From Exobasidium rhododendri (taxonomy: Eukaryota > Basidiomycota > Exobasidiomycetes > Exobasidiales > Exobasidiaceae): DNA of 64,000 nucleotides. Location of the stretch: NCBI GenBank assembly GCA_026210745.1, contig CP110632.1, positions 3,905,001-3,969,000 of the forward strand, written 5' to 3'. The number at the start of each line of letters is the position of its first letter. Positions within the stretch are counted from its first letter, which is position 1. A program made the position numbers and the translations under genes. Under the pieces are notes generated by a model. It was not told where the DNA came from, ran no database searches, and saw nothing but the letters and a program-made list of their open reading frames with translations. Shown here in pieces: positions 55,661-64,000 of this stretch.

Positions 55661-57515
55661 ATGGTATCCAATCAAGGCTCAACTTCAGGCGGCGGAGAGG
55701 GTCAGGCGGGAAGCTATTCCTCGACGCCAGCTGCTTCGACTAGTCTCACAAGACCAAACGAGGTAGACCTTCTTAAATTGGCAAGAAGTCAAATACCTCG
55801 CTCTTCCTCGCCTCATGCGGTCATGCAGTCCTATCGAGCATACAGGGATGCCGTACGCCAAACTATACTATCCACATACAACATTTTAGGCTTCCTTAGT
55901 AGCGGTACCTATGGAAGGGTATACAAGGCCTCACTCAAGAATCATCCTCGATCCTGGGGGGCAGAGGATGAGAGATCAGGTGTCGTCTTCGCCATCAAGA
56001 AGTTCAAGCCGGACAAGGAAGAACATGCCACCTACACTGGAATTAGCCAAAGTGCCATGAGGGAGATTGCTCTGAACAGGGAGCTACGACATACTAATAT
56101 TGTTACACTGCGAGAGGTGACATTGGAAGACAAGTCTATCTACATGGTGTTCAATTATGCTTCACACGATTTGTTGCAAATAATTCATCATCATAGTACC
56201 GTAATACGAGGCTCGATTTCTATGCCCGTCCTCAAATCTCTGCTCTTCCAACTGCTCAACGGGGTTCACTACCTTCACAGTCATTTTGTTCTGCACAGAG
56301 ATTTGAAGCCAGCCAACATACTGCTGACTTGCGATGGTGTAGTCAAGATAGCAGATCTCGGTTTGGCAAGGATATATCAAGCTCCTCTACAGAGCCTCTA
56401 TGCGGGAGACAAGGTCGTCGTTACTATCTGGTATAGAGCGCCAGAACTGCTTTTGGGTGCAAGGCATTACAATTTTAAGATTGACATGTGGGCAGTAGGC
56501 TGTATTTGGGGCGAGTTATTAGCATTAAGACCGATGTTCAAGGGAGACGAGGCAAAGATGGATGCGAAGAGCAAGACAACTCCCTTTCAAGCGTGAGACA
56601 GAGAGGCTGAAGTGAAAGCGGTGGATGTCAAGCTGATCTTTTCTTCCTTTCTCTCTAGAGACCAATTCGCACGAATCATAGAGGTGATGGGTAATCCGAA
56701 TAAGGAGAGGTGGCCAGGCATAGAGCACATGCCCGACTACAAGCAACTGTGGCCCCATCTGCGCATCGACAAGTGAGCAAACGGTGAGATGAAAAGAGAC
56801 TGAAGATCAGCGAACGCTGAAATTCTTCGTACCTGTCCTGTGCAGCTTCACCAACAATCTTTATTCTTGGTACTCTACTCGAGCGAAAAGTGCTGCCGGC
56901 TTCGACTTGCTTGAGGCTCTTCTACAGTACGATCCAATTAAGCGTCTCAGCGCAAAGCAAGCTCTTGATCATCCTTACTTTCTCGAAAAGGAGCCATTCC
57001 CGACAGCCAATGCTTTTGCTTCCCTTCCCAACGGTGCCACTATCTATCCCGCTCGCAAATTAATCAAGGATGAGAGTGACCCAAAAATGATGCCAGTAGC
57101 CGCCTCGACAGTACAATTGTCGGAAGGTGGTGGTACAAATTTACTACCCAGACCAGGTATGGGAGCAGTCGTTCATGGGTTGTCGACTTCTGGTGGCACG
57201 GCAGCTGGACTACTCGGGCAAGGCAATCATAAAGCGCTTGGTGGTGCAAACGCTTCACTGAAGAGCAACTTCAACCACTCTCTCTTCTCTGCTGTAGGAC
57301 CGTCAGCTCCTCCCCCTGCGCCGGCTAGTGGTGGTAGTGCAGGCCCTACTAGCACCATGAACAGCGGCGGGCCAAGTAATGCAGCTTCGAATAATGTACA
57401 ACAATCGCAATCCATCACACAACAACAAGCAGCGCCATTTGTCTCGCGGGGCAATCTGATAGGGACAGCTACAGCCAATGCAGGTCGAGCCGCCAAGAGA
57501 CAAAAGAAGGGGTGA
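55661..57515 (+). CDS. SSN3: Cyclin-dependent kinase 8 (Mediator kinase, Ssn3/Srb10)
   Basis: The model is join(55661..56592,56659..56772,56846..57515), 571 residues, with introns of 66 and 73 bases. Cdk8 with cyclin C, Med12 and Med13 forms the Mediator kinase module, which phosphorylates RNA polymerase II and transcription factors. Kinase features are GTYGRVYKAS (near 80), VVFAIKKFKPDKEE, the CDK8-specific GISQSAMREIALNREL, MVFNYASHDLLQIIH, HRDLKPANILL (near 212), DLGLAR in place of DFG, VTIWYRAPELLLGARHY, KGDEAKMDAKSKTTPFQADQ and YDPIKRLSAKQALDHPYF. SQSAMRE and the KTTPFQ segment separate it from other CDKs. The C-terminal 150 residues are Gly/Ser/Gln/Asn-rich. Starting at 55481 would add 60 unlikely residues. 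Confidence 0.92.
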
Positions 57516-58463
57516 TCGTTACTCACTGTATCACAAGGTGCGAGATAAGAGTAGGATTACTCGTCGTGATGGTGGTACGTGCGAAGAAATCATATCGCCT
57601 TGGATGGGAGTGTGTAGGTGGTGCTCTATACCATGACTGTGTTGTCTGTCCCGATACCTTGGAGTACCCATTTGTAGTCACTGGCTTGCCACTCTGAGGT
57701 TTGCAAGATGCATGTTACTGCAATACACCATCTAAAATCTTGACGCGGTTGAGGGGAGAACGGAAGGGATGTGTGTCCGTACGGGGGTTATCTCCCTCCC
57801 CCACACAAAGATAAACTATTCGGGTGCCCTCATGCATCTTGACACGCTATGCGCTGCTCCCTCTCTACCTCTCTTCTTGCCTGCCGCTCTCCTTTGGTCA
57901 CTGAATGGAGCGCCGTGCATCGTGTCTTCTCAACAAATAGCATCTCTTTCTCGTTCGCCTCCCCTCCCATTTTTATTGCGGCCTTCATTCTTCCCGTCGA
58001 AACACTGTCGAGGTACGACTGACAAGGGACCAGTCCGTGTCAATCCTCTGTCCTGCCCTTGCCTTTGCAACTAAGGAGTTCATCAGAAGATTGAGTAACC
58101 ACTTGACAATCGGAGCTATTAAGGCACAAGAGAAGGGGGAAAAGGGATCTATCCTTGCCATCTTCCATTGTCAAAGTCAAGCAGCAACCTGCTCTTCTGT
58201 AAAAGCTAATCCGAAAGATACTCTGGAATCATTGAGAGGAACAAGAGGGACATTGGGGCAGCGAGCCTGCAGGCCAAGTGGTCGAATCACAGGGGTCAAA
58301 GCGAGAAAGAGAGAGAGAGAGAGAGGGTGACGAAAAGAAGGGAGGAGAGAAAGAAAGGATAAGAGAAAGGCAGTAGAGCGGTTCTGGCAGCAGTGAGTTA
58401 CGCAGAACACAGTAAAGGCAGTCTTGCTCCTGGTGTCTCTCTTTCACTTACCACGAAGCCATA
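57516..58463. other. Intergenic region upstream of Zn2Cys6 regulator
   Basis: These 948 bases lie between CDK8 and the Zn2Cys6 gene, both on the plus strand. The region holds a pyrimidine-rich stretch at about 57850-58010 and a GA microsatellite 140 bases before the regulator start. No supportable gene was found. Confidence 0.5.
58304..58326. repeat. GA microsatellite
   Basis: About 23 bases of GA units, preceded by GCGAGAAA, lie in the probable promoter or 5' leader of the Zn2Cys6 regulator gene. Confidence 0.85.
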
Positions 58464-61205
58464 ATGCCCTTTAAACGACCGAAAGGGAAGCAGCAGCCAG
58501 CTCCTCTCCCAAAGGCCAAGATGTCTGGTCAAAAGACACAAAGTCGAAAAAGCAGCCTTGATGATGGGAGTACGAGTGTACATGACAAAGGGGAAGGTAG
58601 GAGTGCCTTAGCTCCCGAGGTGCGCCCACAGAAGGCCTGCGCTTCGTGTAGGCGGTCAAAGGTGAAGTGCGTCCATGAAGGCGGTCCTCCCTGTAAGAGG
58701 TGCAAAGAATCGAGGCTGGAGTGCAAATTCAGACTAAGAGCAGTGAGTGTCGTATTCAGGTAGATGCCAGACGATGCCTGATACTCTTCTTTCGACTTGC
58801 TTGGGATCAGGATGATGAAACATGGCGTGAAAGGACGGATGAGGCCCTCTCAACATTAGCCAATGCAGTCGATACACTCCTAAGCCGGGATAAGGTCATA
58901 TCCTCTGGCTCACATGCACCACAACATCACTCCTTCCTTTCGCCTGACACGCCAAACAGCCAACCGCGGCTGTCATCCCAAAGAGCTCCAACACAAGCAG
59001 TCCACACCAGCCGCTCTCCTCAATCGCGGAGAAGTAGCAACACTGTTCTGCACACATCGAACCAACACTCGGTGCAGGCGACAATGCAGTCTCCCTTCAC
59101 AGAGTCGGGAATGCCTGACAACCACTCACCCTCGAATCAAGAAAGAGGCAGCTCGTCAGACCTGACCTCACCGAGTGTCGATAGAAGAAGTCAGACAAGG
59201 AAGAGAGACGCTCCAAGTGACTGGGACTCTGATCGTCGATATGTCGGTCACCTGTCAATGCCATCACCCTCCATTCTACACAGCGGAAATTCCTTTCCTC
59301 GTCAACCATCTAGGTTCAGGGCCGATTGCACATCTGCAATGCTGCCTCCTCCTCCCCTCTCAATGGCCCTTGTAGATCAAGACCAGATCCTTCCTTCACC
59401 GATCCTTTCGCATGTTCCGGTCAATACTGCATCGATCTACATCAATGGCTATGCTACAGGGCCTCGATGGATGATGGGAAACACTACCAACTATGCAAAC
59501 GCAACATTGACGATAGGGAGAGACGATCCTCGTATGAATGCAATCAGCATCGGTCTAGTCTGGATGGATCGAGCGAGGGCGCTCTTCAAGTACTTTGCTG
59601 AGAAGCTTCAACCTCACTCCTTTGGTTTTCCGACGTATCCCGCCTCCGAGCAACTGACGCCTGTCATCATCTCGTCTATTCTGATGGTGGCTGCATTATA
59701 CGATCCCCAGTCTCGACAACATCATCAGGCACTCAAGTACGACTGCATGGCATCTATCAAGCCAGAGCAGGACGTCAATGCAGCACAGTCACTTGACCCA
59801 GAACTAGGAATCGGCGTGGAAGAGATCATAGGTGCTTGCATCGCTTCCATCTGGCTCGGAGGGGAGACTGGATGGAGGATCTCCAGGGTGGCCCAATGGT
59901 GGGCTACGGAATACTTGAAGCATTTCGAGATACCTAGTCGTAATGTGACTCTGGGGGAGTGTCTGACGATACTACCGCCCTTCCGGCAAATCGATCTGGT
60001 GGACAAACTCCGCATTTGGCTCTCTGCTTACATCGCAGAAGCTCAGCAAGCCTTTCTGGTGGACCGACCTAGCTGGGCTCCCGATCAGAGCCCTGCTCAA
60101 TACGTTGACGTGAGAGCTTGAGGGTGCATGCTGATGTGTCCCGTTTCCTTCCATCTGATGTTCTCGTCTCTCACTCTCTTTCCTCCTGACAGGCCCTCCG
60201 ATTGGCGTTCAGCGAGGCACCCTTGCCTTCCTCCCGATCAGACAGCGCGAACGTCGATACAAAGGACATCTACATGGGTGGCTTCGAAGGATCTACCAAG
60301 TTTCCTCCTCCTCCTGACCGCCAATTGATGGGACATGCTAGCATTCTGCACATCCTCCTCGGTGCGCAACGAACTCAGAGGGAAGCTAGAAGGAATGCCG
60401 AAGCTATCGCGGTAAGTGTCACGAACACAGCATTCCACGCACAGTCTTCTCCGCAATTCGACGGTCGGCGTGACAGCATGATCAGTAAGAGATCGGTCCA
60501 AGAGTGCGTCACTCGATTGACGACGTGTTGGAAGAGCTGGATGAACGAAATCGGAGCTTGGAAGGCAAGCATCTCTTCGATAGAGGGTGAGTGATGCTGA
60601 AGATGATCGTTTCCAAGGTACTGTCGTTGATGGATGTACCTTTTCATTCAACCCCTCTTTTTAACACCCCCCCCCCCTTCCTCATTCATTTCCCAGACCT
60701 GTCCTCTTCCACTTCTTCTGCAATGGACCTCACCTTGACATGCTACTTGGCCAAGTCTCATCTAGGCTCACTTGCGTTGGACCCAGAGTACGGCACGAGT
60801 ATCGCCGTATCCAAAGCTGCCTCGAAGGAAACAGCCTTACTACAAGTGCAAGCGGAGATTGTCAATATTGCCAAAGTGAATGCACTGGCCGCTCTACAAC
60901 TGGCCACCAGTCAAGTTGGATTTCGAGATCGTCTGCTCCATCTTCCCAATCTTTACCATTTCTTACTCGGTCACGCAGCCGGTTTCCTACTACTGCTAAT
61001 TCAACGAAAGTATCGCTTCATGCTGGCAGGCGAAGCAAAAGGAGTTCTGGAGACTGTCGAAAACTTTGTCCAGATTTACGTCTCAGACATTGCGACTCAC
61101 AACTTTCATCCCCACGCTTCCACAAGTCCTCACCCTGCTTTAGCGACGGCAGAAGCACTTTCTCGCTCTTGTCAGCATCTCCGCTCTCAAGCCCGGGGCA
61201 AATGA
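58464..61205 (+). CDS. Zn(II)2Cys6 fungal transcription factor
   Basis: The model is join(58464..58742,58811..60109,60193..60586,60697..61205), 826 residues. The binuclear zinc cluster is complete at residues of about 60-90: CASCRRSKVKCVHEGGPPC, then KRCKESRLECKF, giving all six Cys. A Ser-rich linker follows, then a middle homology region typical of this class (LFKYFAEKLQPHSFGFPTYP, IISSILMVAALYDPQSR, IGACIASIWLGGETGWRISR) and DRPSWAPDQSPAQYV. It should bind DNA in the nucleus, targets unknown. Inside exon 3 a GTAAGT at 60412 followed by CACAG gives a possible 33-base, or with a later AG a 78-base, in-frame intron. I read it as coding but cannot exclude splicing. The intron before exon 4 carries an 11-base C-run. 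Confidence 0.85.
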
Positions 61206-61409
61206 GGGGCAGTGTTCATGTTTCATAGATTCGTGGGGACCCACCTCTCTGTACTTGTACTCGTCTTTCGTCAATCGTGTTCTCATTTGACATGGTGCAT
61301 GCAGATTTCGTTCTTCTAACAGTACTACTCCTTCACCACTAAGGTTGTCGCTCGCTCACTTCCTTACCACACTTACAGATCTTGCTTAATTGTTTATCTT
61401 GGCCTGAGT
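61206..61409. other. Convergent 3' region
   Basis: These 204 bases hold the 3' ends of the Zn2Cys6 gene (+) and the sphingolipid methyltransferase gene (-). Nothing else was seen. Confidence 0.4.
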
Positions 61410-63331
61410 TTAGATAGCTGCATCGCCCTTGTTGTAGACGCTTTCCACCTCCTTTTCCGTCTTTGGGTGAATGCCGTTGTGGTAAAAGATACCTTCCACT
61501 CTTGGGTAGGCGTTCAAATTCTTGTGAGCAACGATTTGGAAGGCAGACGATCCACCTTCTCGTGCTACAATCACTGAACTTGCTAAGAAGAAAAGCCAAA
61601 TTCGATAGAGTCTAGTGCCGTACTTTGCGACCACCTTGCTTTCATTCCGCTTCCAGTTCTCCAACCACCTCTCAATGGTAGCAGAGTAGTGGACTCCGAT
61701 GACGTCGGCTGATCGGATCTCGAATCCGGCAGACTCCAACTTGTTAATGACCCAGCCTAGACTACACGAAGCTGGGAAGAGGGTAGACGCCGAAAAGGTC
61801 CGTCAGAACAAGCTCGCAGTCGAAGAGCTAGCTACCTTGGACATCTCCTTCTATCCTTCCCGCACTCACCATCGGCACCTCGAAAGATGTACTTATTCAT
61901 GAATAAACCCCAGATCAGATCCCAGAATTGCCAGCAAGGTCGAAGGCCGGCTACTTGCAGCAGGAAAGTACCGTTGTCATCGAGACGCTCGTAAATGTCC
62001 CTCAAAAAGCCAGAATAGTGTCGGATACCAACGTGCTCAGCCATCTCCAAGCTGACAATTTTGTCGTAGTGACCTTTGTCGACTGGGATATCTCGGTAGT
62101 CCATGCACAAGATTCTTGCTTGCTCCTTCGTCAGACCATTTTTTGCAATTCTCTCGTTGCCGAACTTTGTCTGGTTCCTGGCCAACGTGACACCAGTAGC
62201 ATCGACTCCATAATTCTTGGCCGCAAACGCAGTCAATGTTCCCCAACCACATCCGATGTCCAGCAGCTTCTCACCCGGCTTCAGACCTAGCTTGGAGCAG
62301 ACAGTCGAGAGCTTGTTGTCTTGCAGTTGCTCTAACGTCTCCCTCTTCGTTGGGTCGCTGATCATGCCAGACGTGTAGATCATCTGAGGACCGAGGAACC
62401 ATTCGTAGAAGTCATCGCCTCGATCATAGTGATCTCGGACCATGTCTTCATCAGCCTTGGCAGAGTGAGTGAGAACGTCTGGGATCAAGACAGTAAAGAC
62501 GAATTTAAAAAGTTCAGGTGTCATGTGCATGTGCGCCCAGTCCAGTCGATGCTCCAAGACGTCCAACATCTCTCCCTTCACATCAACCTTGCCATCGAAG
62601 TAATTCTCATAGAAGATTTCCATCGGAATCTTTTTCTTAGCATACTTTTCCTTGAGCTGTGCGTCATGGAATGTCAAGTACGTCTCGATAGGTTCTGTGA
62701 GGATGAAAGAACGGGTCAGTATCCTTCTTCCTCACCTTCACTGTATCAACTGTACTGACTGCCTGGTAGTTGGATTTTTTCGTTCTTGCGAGGACCGTAG
62801 ATGCTCATCACAGTCCAGTAGGCAATAGTGACTGGAACGCCAGTGAGAAGGACGAGAAAGAAGTACCCAGTCCAGGAGAACCAGCTAGACTTGACAAAGG
62901 GGATAATCCGCAAGAGAGCAGCAGGTGCAAGCACAACCAGTAAGCCAAGATGAATGTTGTTGAAGCTACCACTCCCTTCAGCGGGAAGAGGCGCATTGGC
63001 AATGGCGGGCTGAGATGTAAATAGAAGGAAGCCTTATGAGTTTCAAGTAGGGCGGGAGGAAGTCATGCTACCAACTCACAAATGACGTGATCCTAACTTT
63101 ACCGCCTGGTGCTACTCCTGCATGAGACATCTCTGCTGGTGGGTGACCTGGGAGTGAGGCAGCTGCCTTGTTCACAGCCGCACTGATTGGATTCCGACTG
63201 CCCTGGTTGTTCGATGTGAAGGTGGACGATGGCCCCAACTCTGAAGTGACAAAAGGGTTGGTTGACAGCGTCGCACTGCCCTGTTGGCGTGATACATCGT
63301 CCAGATCATGGATGTCTGGGAGGCCCGACAT
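61410..63331 (-). CDS. MTS1: Sphingolipid C9-methyltransferase
   Basis: The model is complement(join(61410..61771,61870..62694,62760..63009,63080..63331)), 562 residues, with introns of 65-98 bases. The enzyme methylates C9 of the sphingoid base of fungal glucosylceramides with S-adenosylmethionine, in membranes. The N-terminus (84 residues) is Ser/Asn-rich. Two hydrophobic segments follow (LGLLVVLAPAALLRIIPF, YFFLVLLTGVPVTIAYW). After the conserved LPGKPIETYLTF junction come FYENYFDGKVDVKG, the SAM-binding LLDIGCGWGTLTAFAAKNYG (near 310), VSLEMAEHVGIRHY, DADASCSLGWVINKLESAGFE-type ending (here GADASCSLGW) and IGVHYSATIERWLENW. The second intron uses GTCAGT as donor, which restores the family sequence. 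It shares a 266-base divergent promoter with CFT2. Confidence 0.9.
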
Positions 63332-63597
63332 GATGAGACGACGAGACTCGGGGATGGTGGATGAGGCGGCGGTGACTTGCCCCTAGCCTTGAATGTTGCA
63401 ACACACCCCTTTGCTCGCTAAAAGTTAGACTCGTGCTTAAATCCAAAAGCACCAGCGGAAACGCAACAAACACTTTCTTCCTTCTTCCTCTGCCCAGATT
63501 TCCGAGTCCCGAGCTGTGTCTATTTGGGAAGCAGCACTTCCTAGAGCTATAGAAAGTGTAGTAGATTTTCGGGGCTTCGTGCTGCGTCTGTCCATCA
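63332..63597. promoter_or_regulatory. Divergent promoter, MTS1 / CFT2
   Basis: Only 266 bases separate the two start codons, so the promoters must be shared or overlapping. A pyrimidine-rich stretch lies at 63470-63496. No TATA element is evident. Confidence 0.45.
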
Positions 63598-64000
63598 ATG
63601 ATCACCTTCAAGCCTCTCTCGGAGCCCTTTGGCGGCACTCAAGGAGACGGCCAATCCACTTCGAATGCGGAAAAGCCAAAAGCACTGGCTTATCTGATAG
63701 AGGTCGACGAGGTCCGTATTCTCCTCGACTGTGGGACGCCAGAGTCCTTTCGCTTTAGTGGAGATGGTGACCTGGACGATGTCCTAAGAGAGTGCGTACC
63801 AGAGCGTGAAGGCGAGCGACAGCGTTTGATCCTCACCTAGCTTTTATTTGATTGCACAGGATATCGCCTTCCATCGACCTCGTTCTCCTTTGTCATTCTA
63901 CCCTGTCCCACCTGGGCCTGTATGCATATGCTCGATCGCATTTTGGTCTGACTGCTCCATGCTACAGCACCCTTCCCACAGCGACGATGGGTCGTCTGAC
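63598..64000 (+). CDS. CFT2: Cleavage and polyadenylation factor Cft2/CPSF2, 5' part
   Basis: The visible model is join(63598..63791,63860..64000), continuing past the window edge. The encoded 111 residues are the N-terminus of the CPSF100 family: MITFKPLSEPFGGTQGDGQ, then YLIEVDEVRILLDCGTPESF, and after the 68-base intron (GTGCGT donor) SIDLVLLCHSTLSHLGLYAY with YSTLPTATMGRL. CPSF2/Cft2 is a metallo-beta-lactamase-fold protein of the pre-mRNA 3'-end processing complex and is usually inactive as a nuclease, unlike CPSF3. Consistent with this, the zinc-binding HxHxDH motif of CPSF3 reads CHSTLSHLG here. Confidence 0.9.

Overview
The window is nuclear DNA from a fungus. I place it in the Basidiomycota, possibly Ustilaginomycotina, with moderate confidence. 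Genes are close together on both strands and most are cut by short introns of about 63 to 114 bases. The donor is nearly always GTGAGT or a one-base variant, and the acceptor is pyrimidine-rich ending in CAG or TAG. Proteins carry long Ser-rich low-complexity tails. The gene content (sphingolipid C9-methyltransferase, KDM3-type JmjC protein, BEM2-type RhoGAP, DUF6534-like seven-helix protein, bZIP/DUF3425 and Zn2Cys6 regulators) is fungal. I see no CRISPR array, insertion sequence, transposon, rRNA or convincing tRNA.

Layout. 1-10.3 kb: the tail of an unknown gene, a large protein with a split BTB/T1-like domain (-), a short-form V-ATPase subunit H (+), and an orphan coiled-coil protein (-), then 2.4 kb without genes. 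10.3-20.6 kb: a 2,614-residue BEM2-like RasGEF/PH/RhoGAP protein and a Ser-rich orphan (both +). 22-33.7 kb: a bZIP/DUF3425 regulator (+), an FAD oxidoreductase (-), hexokinase (-), a DsbA/FrnE-like oxidoreductase (+), a GNAT acetyltransferase (+), an Ariadne RBR ubiquitin ligase (-), and a Pby1-like tubulin-tyrosine-ligase-domain protein (+). 33.9-51.3 kb: AFI1 (-), TACO1/YebC (+), a KDM3-like JmjC protein (-), ERV29/SURF4 (-), a ubiquitin-specific protease (-), and a seven-helix protein (-). 51.9-64 kb: a SET-TAD3 fusion (+), an orphan (-), CDK8/SSN3 (+), a Zn2Cys6 regulator (+), sphingolipid C9-methyltransferase (-), and the start of CFT2 (+).

The genes are ordinary chromosomal neighbours and not a metabolic or defence cluster. 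Several pairs share short divergent promoters (AFI1/TACO1, Ariadne/TTL, MTS1/CFT2, CDK8/orphan, SET-TAD3/seven-helix). Shared themes are cell polarity (BEM2, AFI1), ubiquitin (Ariadne, USP), transcription and chromatin (CDK8, KDM3, two regulators) and secretion (ERV29).

I found no clearly new multi-gene system. The most notable single observations are the SET domain fused to the Tad3 deaminase, the V-ATPase H protein lacking its first HEAT repeats, a likely GC-AG intron in the KDM3 gene, a 29-base exon in the Ariadne gene, the interrupted BTB/T1-like domain, and a bZIP basic region whose invariant Asn is Thr. All splice models were built by eye from reading frame, splice-site consensus and family motifs.
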